64,000 nucleotides of DNA from Streptomyces althioticus (GTDB taxonomy: Bacteria > Actinomycetota > Actinomycetes > Streptomycetales > Streptomycetaceae), in NCBI GenBank assembly GCA_014649355.1, contig BMSW01000011.1, positions 1-64,000 on the forward strand, read 5' to 3'. The translations under genes and the position numbers were made by a program. Shown piece by piece: positions 23,989 to 31,984 of the stretch. Numbering within the stretch: the stretch's first letter is position 1; each line of letters opens with the position of its first letter. The notes beneath the pieces are model-generated. The model searched no databases. It worked only from the letters and a program-made list of their open reading frames with translations, and was not told the origin of the DNA.

Positions 23989-25461
23989 TCAGGCCAGTCT
24001 GCGCAGTGCCCTGCCCAGCAGTGCCACGCCCTGCGTGAGAGTGCCGGGCGGGTCGGCGGCGTACCCGAGGACCAGACCGGGGCGGCCGGGGAGCTGCCGG
24101 TGCCAGGAGAGGGGATGGCACTTGACGCCCAAGTCCAGGGCGGCGGAAGCCACTTCGGTGTCGGGGACGTCCGGCGCGTACGTCACCGTCAGGTGCAGGC
24201 CGGCCGCCGCGCCGTGCACGGCCGCGCCCGGGAGGTGCTCGCGGACGGCGGCGATGACCGCGTCCCTGCGGCGGACGTGCCGGGCGCGCTGCAGCCGCAG
24301 ATGCCGCTCCAGCTGCCCCGTCTCCATCAGCCGGGCCAGGACGAGTTGGGGCAGCACCGCACTGCCCAGGTCGGTGAAGCGTTTCGCGTCGGTCAGCGCC
24401 TCCAGGTGCCGCCGGGGCGGAAGCAGCCAGCCGATCCGCAGGGCGGGGGCGAGCAGTTTGGAGACGCTGCCCATGTAGCAGAGGCGGTCGGTGAGCAGGG
24501 AGCGCAGCGCCGGGACCGGCGGGCGGTCGTAGCGGTGCTCGGCGTCGTAGTCGTCCTCCAGGATCAGCCCGCCGTCCGCCGCCCACCGCAGCAGCTCGCG
24601 GCGGCGCTCCCCGCTGGTCACCACGCCGGTGGGGAACTGGTGCGCCGGGGTGAGCAGCACCGCCGGGGCGCCCGTCGCGCGCAGGGCGGTGACGTCAGGG
24701 CCGTGTGCGTCGACCGGGACGGGCGGCGTGGACAGGCCGCCGTGCGCGAGGTGCTGCCGGGTGCCGAGCGAACCGGGCTCCTCCACCGCGACCGCCGTGA
24801 TCCCGTCCGCGCGCAGCACCGGGTGCAGCAGGGTGAGCGCCTGGGCGATGCCCGCCACGATCAGGACGCCGTCCGGGTCGACCGCGATGCCCCGGCTGCG
24901 CGCCAGCCGGTCGGCGACCGCGCGGCGCAGCCGGGGCGCGCCGCGCGGATCGCCGTAGCCCAGGTCGGCGCTGGACAGCTCGGCGAGCACGGCCCGTTCG
25001 GCGCGCAGCCAGGCCGGGCGGGGGAACGCGGACAGGTCGGGACGGCCCGGGGTGAGGTCGATCCGTGCGTCGGCGGCGCGCAGCGCGTCGAAGGCCCGGG
25101 AGTCGGGGGAGCTCACGAACGGCCCTACGGGCGACGGCTGTTCGGTGCGGGGCGGCAGCGGCGGCGGGGGCGTCGCGACCACCACCGTGCCGCCGCGTCG
25201 GCGCCCCTCCACCTGCCCGTCCTCCGCGAGCCTGCGGTACGCCTCGGTCACCACGCCCCGTGAGACACGCAGTTCGGCGGCGAGCAGGCGGGTGGCGGGG
25301 AGCCTGCTGCCCACGGTCAGCCGGCGGTCGGTGATCGCCTGCCGTACCTGCCGCGCGAGCCAGTCGGCCTTGCCGTCCGCGGGCACGTCGTCCGCCCGCA
25401 GCTGCAGGAAGTCCGAGCCGTGCGGTGCTGCCGTGCCGTCCCTGTCGGTCACCCGACGCAT
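23989..25461 (-). CDS. MocR/PdxR-family regulator (GntR plus aminotransferase fold)
   Basis: A 490-residue fusion. A GntR winged helix spans about residues 28-100 (LARQVRQAITDRRLTVGSRL, AELRVSRGVVTEAYRRLAED). A class I aminotransferase domain follows, with PLP-binding lysine K335 in GSVSKLLAPALRIGW and the LILEDDYDAEHRYD aspartate block. MocR proteins sense PLP or amino acids and control PLP synthesis or amino-acid genes. It is the last gene of an apparent operon with a LysE exporter and a B3/B4 protein; it begins 14 bp after the latter's stop. Confidence 0.92.
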   Translation of the reverse strand: MRRVTDRDGTAAPHGSDFLQLRADDVPADGKADWLARQVRQAITDRRLTVGSRLPATRLLAAELRVSRGVVTEAYRRLAEDGQVEGRRRGGTVVVATPPPPLPPRTEQPSPVGPFVSSPDSRAFDALRAADARIDLTPGRPDLSAFPRPAWLRAERAVLAELSSADLGYGDPRGAPRLRRAVADRLARSRGIAVDPDGVLIVAGIAQALTLLHPVLRADGITAVAVEEPGSLGTRQHLAHGGLSTPPVPVDAHGPDVTALRATGAPAVLLTPAHQFPTGVVTSGERRRELLRWAADGGLILEDDYDAEHRYDRPPVPALRSLLTDRLCYMGSVSKLLAPALRIGWLLPPRRHLEALTDAKRFTDLGSAVLPQLVLARLMETGQLERHLRLQRARHVRRRDAVIAAVREHLPGAAVHGAAAGLHLTVTYAPDVPDTEVASAALDLGVKCHPLSWHRQLPGRPGLVLGYAADPPGTLTQGVALLGRALRRLA

Positions 25462-25475
25462 GGTGCCATGTGCGA

Positions 25476-26192
25476 CTACGGGACCCGGGCGGAGTCACCG
25501 AACGCGAACTCCGGTTCCTCGTCGGTGAGCAGGCCGGTCACAGGCGTGACCGGCCAGTGCGCGCCCAGCTCCTCCGCGAGGGTCTCCAGCATCCACGCGA
25601 CCGTTCCCGGCCCGCCCTCGTGCATCGCCTCCGCCACCACGAGGATCCGGCGCGTGCCGTCCCTCACCGCCGAGTGGCCGCTCTGCCGGTTCGTCCAGCG
25701 GCGTGCGTGCGCACGGCCCGCCGAATCGGCGTACGTCACCTCGCCGGGGGCCGGGTGCTCGGTGCGGCCGTCGAAGGTCGTGTACGTCTCGTCGCCGCGC
25801 GCGGGCCGCACCTCCAGCAGCGGGCCCGTGATCCGGTCCGCGTCGAGCGCCGCGACCGGCACGGCGTACGCCACGGAGACCGCGTTGCACAGGTCGACGA
25901 CCGGGTGGATGCGGGGCAGGGAGCCTTCCTTGCGCAGGCGGCGCAGCAGGGACTCGGAGGCGCAGCGGTACTGCGTCGGACGCAGCCCCAGACGGGCGAA
26001 CGTCCGCCGCCACGCCAGCACTTCGGGGAACCGGCTCTCGGGGTTGTCGGCGAGCCGGACGAGGGCGCGGGAGGTGTACTCCGCCACGCGCGCCCCGACG
26101 TCCGCCGTGCCGTCGACGCCCGTGGCGTGGAGCGCGCCCGCCGCCAGGCCCGGGTGGGCGGACCGGACCTCCTCCGCGTGCCTGAGGATCAT
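25476..26192 (-). CDS. B3/B4 tRNA-binding-domain protein
   Basis: A 238-residue stand-alone B3/B4 domain, the editing-type module of phenylalanyl-tRNA synthetase beta. The family block FARLGLRPTQYRCASESLLRRL is near residue 70, and HPVVDLCNAVSVAYAVPVAALD follows. Such proteins are often encoded near MocR regulators and may hydrolyse mischarged tRNA or bind amino acids; the role is unproven. The start ATG at 26192 shares one base with the lysE stop (TGATG), so translation is coupled. Confidence 0.88.
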   Translation of the reverse strand: MILRHAEEVRSAHPGLAAGALHATGVDGTADVGARVAEYTSRALVRLADNPESRFPEVLAWRRTFARLGLRPTQYRCASESLLRRLRKEGSLPRIHPVVDLCNAVSVAYAVPVAALDADRITGPLLEVRPARGDETYTTFDGRTEHPAPGEVTYADSAGRAHARRWTNRQSGHSAVRDGTRRILVVAEAMHEGGPGTVAWMLETLAEELGAHWPVTPVTGLLTDEEPEFAFGDSARVP

Positions 26193-26797
26193 CACGCCAC
26201 CGCCATCCGGGCACTCAGTCCGACGAAGCTCGCCGTGAAGACGGCACGCAGGCCGGTGGTGATCCGGGGGTGGGCCGACAGCCGGTCCCGGACCGCGGCC
26301 GCGCACACCCCGTACGCGGCGAAGACCACGAACGTCAGCGCCATGAAGACCCCGCCGAGCTGGAGCATCAGGCCGAGGGAGCCGGCGGAGCCGGCCGGGA
26401 CGAACTGGGGGAGGAAGGCGACGAAGAACAGCGTCGGCTTCGGGTTCAGCACATTGATCAGCACCGCGGTCGTGATCACGCGGAACGCGGGGCGCGGCTC
26501 GGACTCCGGGCGCACGGTGAACGCCTCCTTGTCGCGCAGCATCCCCCACGCCATGTACAGCAGGTAGGCGACACCCGCGTACTTCACCACCGCGTAGGCG
26601 AGCGGGCTGGAGGCGAGCAGGGCGGCGAGACCGGTGACGGACGCCAGCAGATGGGGCACGACGGCGAGCGTGCAGCCGAAGGCGGCCACCAGACCGGCGC
26701 GCCGGCCGTGGGAGAGGCCGGCGGCGAGCGTGTAGACCACGCCGGTGCCGGGGGTGACCACCACGGCCAGGGCGGCCAGCAGGAACGCGAGACTCAA
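26192..26797 (-). CDS. LysE-family amino-acid exporter
   Basis: A 201-residue LysE/RhtB exporter of six membrane helices. The family motif is VTPGTGVVYTLAAGLSHGRR near residue 14, then GVAYLLYMAWGMLRD and the NVLNPKPTLFFVAFLPQFV block. It likely exports an amino acid or analogue sensed by the MocR regulator downstream. The TTG start at 26797 is supported by ggaggg four to five bases upstream; no ATG or GTG is suitably placed. Confidence 0.9.
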   Translation of the reverse strand: MSLAFLLAALAVVVTPGTGVVYTLAAGLSHGRRAGLVAAFGCTLAVVPHLLASVTGLAALLASSPLAYAVVKYAGVAYLLYMAWGMLRDKEAFTVRPESEPRPAFRVITTAVLINVLNPKPTLFFVAFLPQFVPAGSAGSLGLMLQLGGVFMALTFVVFAAYGVCAAAVRDRLSAHPRITTGLRAVFTASFVGLSARMAVA

Positions 26798-26922
26798 GAG
26801 ACCCTCCGGGGAACGTCGGTGTTCCCCCAGCCTCGAGGCGCCGTGGACCGGTGGACAGAGCCAAAGAGGGGCCGCCCGACCGGGCCAAAAAGGTCCGCCG
26901 GACCGGCCCCGGTGCGGAAAGG

Positions 26923-27687
26923 TCAGGCCAGCGCCGCTGCCGTCGCCTGGGCGAAGCCCTCCGGGTTGTCCAGCATGATGCAGTGCCCGCAGTCCGGGAC
27001 CGCGACGACGCGGACGCCCGCGGCCTCCAGCTCCTCCGCGCCCGGGACGGGGCCGTCCGGCTCCGGGTACAGGAAGGTGCGCGGAACCGGCAGGTCCAGC
27101 AGCAGCTCCCGCATGGTCGGGGTCGTGGCGCGGACCAGGTGCACGGCGCTGCGGTGCAGGGCCTCCCGGCCCGTCAGACGCATCGTCGCCCACCAGTCCG
27201 CGCCCGCCCGGTCGCGCACCTCCCGCCAGCCGCCCGCGAGGAACTCCCCCTCGCCGTACGACGCGATGTCCCGGCTGCCGTAGGCGCCCCGCTCCGGCGT
27301 CAGCGGGTCCAGGTTGGCGTCGACGAGGACCAGCCGCGACACCAGCTCCGGGTGGCGGGCGGCCAGTACGACGGCGACCGCGCCGCCCATGCTGTGCGCG
27401 ATCACCTCGGCGCCGGCGACCTGCGCGGCGCGCAGGGCCGCGGCGAGCGCGTCCGCGTGGTCCTCCAGCGTGTAGGTGAACGACGTGGGCCGGTCGCTGT
27501 GGCCGTGGCCGAGCAGGTCGATCAGCAGCGAGCGGCGCCCGGCCAGCAGCGGGTGGACGGCGGTCTCGGCGAAGTACAGCGGTGAGGTGGCGCCCAGTCC
27601 GTGGACGTAGACGCGGGCCGGGTCCTCGCCCGGCAGTTCGGCCCAGCGGATCTGGTCGCCCTCGGTCGTCACGGCGGCGCTGTGCAC
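26923..27687 (-). CDS. Alpha/beta hydrolase
   Basis: A 254-residue alpha/beta-hydrolase. The oxyanion-hole region is VYVHGLGATSPLYF near residue 26, the nucleophile elbow is IAHSMGGAVAVVLA with Ser at about 96, the acid residue follows the VPRTFLYPEPDGP strand, and His is in PDCGHCIMLDNPEGFA near the C-terminus. All triad elements are present. The substrate is unknown. The start is GTG at 27687 with aggggc upstream. Confidence 0.88.
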   Translation of the reverse strand: MHSAAVTTEGDQIRWAELPGEDPARVYVHGLGATSPLYFAETAVHPLLAGRRSLLIDLLGHGHSDRPTSFTYTLEDHADALAAALRAAQVAGAEVIAHSMGGAVAVVLAARHPELVSRLVLVDANLDPLTPERGAYGSRDIASYGEGEFLAGGWREVRDRAGADWWATMRLTGREALHRSAVHLVRATTPTMRELLLDLPVPRTFLYPEPDGPVPGAEELEAAGVRVVAVPDCGHCIMLDNPEGFAQATAAALA

Positions 27688-27767
27688 GGTCCGTTGCCCC
27701 TCTGTCGTACGGCCGCGGAGTACGTCCGCGGAAGACGAGCACCGTATCCGACAGGTGCCGCGCCGGC

Positions 27768-29144
27768 TCAGGGGGTGTGGCCGAAGCGGAGCAGGCCGGC
27801 GGGGTCGTAGGCGTGCTTGAGGCGCAGCAGGTCGGCGTGGTCCCGCGGGGGCCAGGCGCGGGCCCGGTCGGCGGCGTCGCCCGGGGCGCCGTGCATGTTG
27901 GGCGTCGTCCGGCCGGTGCCGTAGGGGGACATCGCGGTGTGCAGCGCCGTCGCGGCCCGGTCGGCGGCCAGCGCCTTCGCCGGGGAGGCCACCACCGCGA
28001 CCGTCTCCAGCAGATGGTCCGCGTCGCGGGCGCTCACCATGTCCGGGCCGGGCGAGGGCCGGGACAGGGCGCCGCCCAGGTGCCGGATCTCCACGAGCAG
28101 CAACGGGCAGTCGACGACGTCCGGGCCCACCCGGTCCAGGAACGTCCGGACCGCCACCGGGTTCAGCTCGTGCAGCAGCAACCCCGATTCCCGCACCGGG
28201 AACGAGCCCTGCGGGTCCATGTGGATGCGGTCGATCTCCGTGCACGGCATGACCTCCACCGTGTCGACGGCGGCCGGGGCGGCGGCCCGGACGGGCGCCA
28301 GCAGCGCCTCACCGTCGGCCGGGTCCCCGGCCCAGGCGACCGTGACCCGCGCCCAGAACCGGCCCCGCAGCGGCTCCGGGATCTGGGGGATCGGCGGCAG
28401 CCGCAGCAGGGCGAACGTCGTGCACATCTCGTCCGGCACCGTGCGGATCCATCCGCACCAGGCCGACAGCACCGCCTCCGCGTGCTCGCCGGGGAACCAG
28501 AGGCCGCCGCCGAGCAGGGTGCGCAGCGGCAGCAGCTCCGTGACCATCGACGTCACCACGCCGACTGCGTGCTTGCCGCCGCGCAGCGCCCGGAACAGGT
28601 CGGGCTCGCGGCCGGCGTCCGTCTCGTGGAGTGTGCCGTCGGGGGTGACGACCCGGAAGGAGCGGACCAGGTCGGAGGCGTACCCGTAGGCGCGGCCCAG
28701 GACGGGCAGGCCGCCGCCCACCGTGTAGCCGACCGCGCCCACGTCGGACGAGCTGCCGCACAGCCCCGCCAGGCCGTGCGGGGCGGCCGCCGCCATCACG
28801 TCCCGCCACCGCGCGCCGGCTCCCACCGTCGCGGTGCGCCGCTCCGGGTCGACCCGTACGCCCGTCATCCTCCTCGTGCTGATCAACAGCCCGTGGTCGA
28901 CCGGGTGGTTGGCGCCGTGGCCGGTTGCCTGGACGGCGACGGGCGTCCCGGTGGCCGACGCCCAGCGCAGCGCGGTCACCACGTCGTCGGCGCCGGTCGC
29001 CCCGACCACCACGTCGGGGGCGCGCCGGGCGGCCACGTTGAACCCCGTGAGCTCCTCCGCGTAGCCGTCGTCGCCGGGGCGCAGCACCGGGCCGCGGATC
29101 TCCGAGAGGGCGAACAGGTCGGGCGTCCGGTGCAGGGTGACCAT
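27768..29144 (-). CDS. FAD-linked oxidase with BBE domain
   Basis: A 458-residue oxidoreductase of the berberine-bridge/PCMH family. FAD-binding N-terminal domain: VAVQATGHGANHPVDHGLL near residue 66 (His as candidate flavin-linking residue) and GYTVGGGLPVLGRAYG. C-terminal BBE motif: YDPAGLLRFGHTP. The cysteine that gives the second covalent flavin link in bicovalent enzymes is not at its usual place (GSSSDVGAVGYTVGGG). It is cytosolic, with no signal peptide. The ATG at 29144 has ggagg six bases upstream. It is divergent from hemB across 183 bp. Confidence 0.88.
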   Translation of the reverse strand: MVTLHRTPDLFALSEIRGPVLRPGDDGYAEELTGFNVAARRAPDVVVGATGADDVVTALRWASATGTPVAVQATGHGANHPVDHGLLISTRRMTGVRVDPERRTATVGAGARWRDVMAAAAPHGLAGLCGSSSDVGAVGYTVGGGLPVLGRAYGYASDLVRSFRVVTPDGTLHETDAGREPDLFRALRGGKHAVGVVTSMVTELLPLRTLLGGGLWFPGEHAEAVLSAWCGWIRTVPDEMCTTFALLRLPPIPQIPEPLRGRFWARVTVAWAGDPADGEALLAPVRAAAPAAVDTVEVMPCTEIDRIHMDPQGSFPVRESGLLLHELNPVAVRTFLDRVGPDVVDCPLLLVEIRHLGGALSRPSPGPDMVSARDADHLLETVAVVASPAKALAADRAATALHTAMSPYGTGRTTPNMHGAPGDAADRARAWPPRDHADLLRLKHAYDPAGLLRFGHTP

Positions 29145-29327
29145 GGCGAACCTCCGCGGCGCGCGGTACGGAGGGACGGCGAAGCGCGCCGCCGTCCCGG
29201 CCCTCCTCCAGCATGGTCCGGCCGCACCGGAGCCGCACGGGGGACCGCCGGGCCCCGCCCCGGCGCCGGTCGTGCGCCGACTGTGCGTCGGCAAAGGCAC
29301 GGGCGGGGCGGGCGTAGCGTAGGTGGT
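29145..29327. promoter_or_regulatory. Divergent promoter region before hemB
   Basis: 183 bp, very GC-rich, shared by the FAD oxidase (minus) and hemB (plus). I see no Rex operator here, unlike the hemACD operon. No clear sigma-70 hexamers stand out. Confidence 0.4.
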
Positions 29328-30320
29328 ATGACGACGTACGGATCCTTCCCCGGCACGCGCCCGCGGCGTCTGCGCACCTCCCCTGTGATGCGGCGCATGG
29401 TCGCCGAGACCCGCCTGCACCCCGCCGACTTCATCCTCCCTGCCTTCGTGCGCGAGGGCGTCGCGGAGCCGGTGCCGATCTCCTCGATGCCGGGCGTCGT
29501 GCAGCACACCCGCGACAGCCTGAAGAAGGCCGCCGCCGAGGCCGTCGCCGCCGGGATCTCCGGGATCATGCTGTTCGGCGTGCCGGAGGAGTCGAAGAAG
29601 GACGGCGCGGGCACCGCGGGCACCGACCCGGACGGCATCCTCCAGGTCGCCCTGCGGGACGTCCGCGCCGAGGTCGGCGACGACCTGCTCGTCATGTCCG
29701 ACCTGTGCCTCGACGAGTTCACCGACCACGGCCACTGCGGCGTCCTCGACGCGCAGGGCCGCGTCGACAACGACGCCACCCTCGAGCGGTACGCCGAGAT
29801 GGCGCAGGTCCAGGCCGACGCGGGCGCCCACGTGGTCGGCCCGAGCGGGATGATGGACGGGCAGATCGGCGTCATCCGCGACGCCCTCGACCAGATCGGC
29901 CGGGAGGACGTCGTGATCCTCGCGTACACCGCGAAGTACGCCTCCGCCTTCTACGGCCCCTTCCGGGAGGCCGTCGGCTCCTCGCTCCAGGGCGACCGCC
30001 GCACCTACCAGCAGGACCCGGCCAACCTCCGTGAGTCGATGCGCGAGCTGGAGCTCGACCTGGAGGAGGGCGCCGACATGGTCATGGTCAAGCCGGCCGG
30101 CCCCTACCTCGACGTCCTCGCCAAGGTCGCGGACGCCGTGGACGTGCCCGTCGTGGCGTACCAGATCTCCGGCGAGTACGCGATGATCGAGGCCGCCGCC
30201 GAGAAGGGCTGGATCGACCGCGACAAGGCGATCCTCGAGTCCCTCACCGGCATCCGCCGGGCCGGCGCGCGCAGCATCCTCACCTACTGGGCCACCGAGG
30301 TCGCCCAGACCCTGCGCTGA
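29328..30320 (+). CDS. hemB: Delta-aminolevulinic acid dehydratase (porphobilinogen synthase)
   Basis: A 330-residue enzyme condensing two 5-aminolevulinates to porphobilinogen. Catalytic Schiff-base lysines are K203 (YTAKYASAFYGPFR) and K255 (MVKPAGPYLD). The metal-site segment DLCLDEFTDHGHCG (125-138) retains two of the three zinc cysteines (C127, C137) with aspartate D129 in the middle place, a hybrid of the zinc and magnesium types. The ATG at 29328 has taggtgg close upstream. The gene is separated from hemD by 12.4 kb, whereas in S. coelicolor the two are neighbours as I recall. Confidence 0.96.
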   Translation: MTTYGSFPGTRPRRLRTSPVMRRMVAETRLHPADFILPAFVREGVAEPVPISSMPGVVQHTRDSLKKAAAEAVAAGISGIMLFGVPEESKKDGAGTAGTDPDGILQVALRDVRAEVGDDLLVMSDLCLDEFTDHGHCGVLDAQGRVDNDATLERYAEMAQVQADAGAHVVGPSGMMDGQIGVIRDALDQIGREDVVILAYTAKYASAFYGPFREAVGSSLQGDRRTYQQDPANLRESMRELELDLEEGADMVMVKPAGPYLDVLAKVADAVDVPVVAYQISGEYAMIEAAAEKGWIDRDKAILESLTGIRRAGARSILTYWATEVAQTLR

Positions 30321-30336
30321 CCCGGGGCTCCCGGGT

Positions 30337-30882
30337 TCAGACCCACTGGAAGTACCGGTCGGCCCAGACCGGCGTGCGGTTCTCGTCGTCCTCCTCGTCG
30401 TCGTCGGCCGGCTCGCCGGCCGCTTCGCGTGCCCGTGCGAGCGCCTCGTCCTCGTCCGCCCAGGTCGGGGACGGGCCGTCGTACGGCTCCAGGAGCAGAT
30501 CGAGCGGGACGAACGTGCACCCCGCCGCCGCGCAGACCGCGTCGAGCCAGGTGACGTACTCCGCGGGCAGGTCCGTGGCCGCGCCGGGCGCGTCCCAGGC
30601 GTCGCCCGTGCCTGCGGTGACGAAGCGGCCGAAGTTGCTCAGCTCGACCCACAGCGCCTTGCCGTGGCCCGTCGCCTCGGCGGGCACGCGGACGGCGCCG
30701 TGGACGCTCGCGTCCTGGAAGAAGCTCGTACGGCAGGACGGTCCGAAGCGCCCTTCGAGCGCCTCGATGAGACGGGCGAAGCGCCGCACCGTCGCCTCCG
30801 CGTCGAAGTCACGAGGGACGTCGAGGTGACGTGGGTCGTCGTACACCCTCAGGAGGGTCCGGAGCCGGTCCCTTGACTGCAC
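30337..30882 (-). CDS. Conserved hypothetical protein
   Basis: A 181-residue acidic soluble protein that I do not recognise. It has an N-terminal helical part with ATVRRFARLIEALEGRFG, a central SNFGRFVTAGTGDAWD block, and an Asp/Glu-rich tail (DDDEEDDENR) before WADRYFQWV. There is no membrane segment or signal peptide. The start is GTG at 30882 with gaggaa upstream. It is convergent with hemB, 16 bp apart. Confidence 0.7.
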   Translation of the reverse strand: MQSRDRLRTLLRVYDDPRHLDVPRDFDAEATVRRFARLIEALEGRFGPSCRTSFFQDASVHGAVRVPAEATGHGKALWVELSNFGRFVTAGTGDAWDAPGAATDLPAEYVTWLDAVCAAAGCTFVPLDLLLEPYDGPSPTWADEDEALARAREAAGEPADDDEEDDENRTPVWADRYFQWV

Positions 30883-31003
30883 AGTGCGTTCCTCACATGG
30901 CCGTGGGCGGGTTCCCCCTCCCGCTGCCGCAGGGGGAACCCGCCCATCGTCGGCGTGGCGGCCGGCGCCCGCACCTGGATTACGGGCGTGGCCGGCGTCC
31001 CGC

Positions 31004-31771
31004 TCAGTAGGCGAGCGCGTCGTCCTTCGAGTACTGCCAGTACGTCACCGTCAGGCTGCTGTCGTAGTACACGCCCGCGGCCGGGAGGGACGGGATCGCG
31101 GCGGGGCCGCCGTCGCTGTTCGGGGTGCGGTCCTGGAAGCCGACGGCGAGCTTCTTGCCGGTGGTGCCGCCCGCTCCGCTGCCGTCGGCGGCCGACAGCA
31201 TGACCCCCGCGTACCCCGACTCGCCCGGGGCCAGGGTGACCACGGCCTGCGGCTGGGAGTCCTCCACCGGCTGCGGCACCCACTGCATCTCGTCGAACCG
31301 CAGCACCGGGTAGTAGGTCAGGTCGCAGTACTTCGAGCCGGTGTTCTTCACCGTGATCAGCATGTGGTTCACCGGGCGGGACACCGGCTGGGCGGTGACG
31401 GAGGTGTTCGTGCCGTTGCAGGGGTTGAACCGCGCCGGGGCGTCGTCGGACCCGCCCGAGGCGGAGCCCTTGCCGGCCGAGGACCCCTTGCCGCCGCCGC
31501 TCTCACCGGAGCCGGCCGCGTCCCCGCCCGACCCGTTCCCGGTGGAGCCGTTCCCGGTGGAGCCGTTCGCGGTGGAGTCGTTCCCGCCGCTGCCGGAGGC
31601 GGACTCCTTCGGCGCCTGCGAGGAGGTGTCGGAGGGCGCCGACGCGACGGGCTGCGAGGCGGACGCGCCCCCCTCGTCGCGGGTGCCGGTGCCGTCCTGG
31701 CAGGCGGTCAGGGCGAGCGAGGCGACGGCGACACCGGCGGCGGCGAGCAGCTGGAGGCGAGAGGTGCGCAT
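31004..31771 (-). CDS. DUF4232 lipoprotein
   Basis: A 255-residue secreted lipoprotein. The signal peptide ends in lipobox LTAC (Cys at about 24). A long Ser/Gly/Asn-rich spacer contains short STGNGS repeats. The DUF4232 domain follows from about residue 115 (CNGTNTSVTAQPVSRPVNHM, LAPGESGYAGVML, two conserved cysteines). Function is unknown; such proteins are abundant in Streptomyces. It is divergent from the HTH membrane protein at 31985. Confidence 0.85.
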   Translation of the reverse strand: MRTSRLQLLAAAGVAVASLALTACQDGTGTRDEGGASASQPVASAPSDTSSQAPKESASGSGGNDSTANGSTGNGSTGNGSGGDAAGSGESGGGKGSSAGKGSASGGSDDAPARFNPCNGTNTSVTAQPVSRPVNHMLITVKNTGSKYCDLTYYPVLRFDEMQWVPQPVEDSQPQAVVTLAPGESGYAGVMLSAADGSGAGGTTGKKLAVGFQDRTPNSDGGPAAIPSLPAAGVYYDSSLTVTYWQYSKDDALAY

Positions 31772-31984
31772 GGCGGACTCCTTGTCATCTGAAGGGACTT
31801 GGCGCAGCCGCTCGACCGGTCGGCGGGAGCGGCGTGCTTGGATGACCAGAGCGTGCGGTGTGATCCGTCCCGGCCGCCACCACCGACGGGCGATCCGGGA
31901 CGCTGGAACGCTCATACCGCTCTGACCTGGGGGAACGGCCGTCCCCTGGAACGGTGGAACGGGACACGGGGGAGTGGAGGAACG

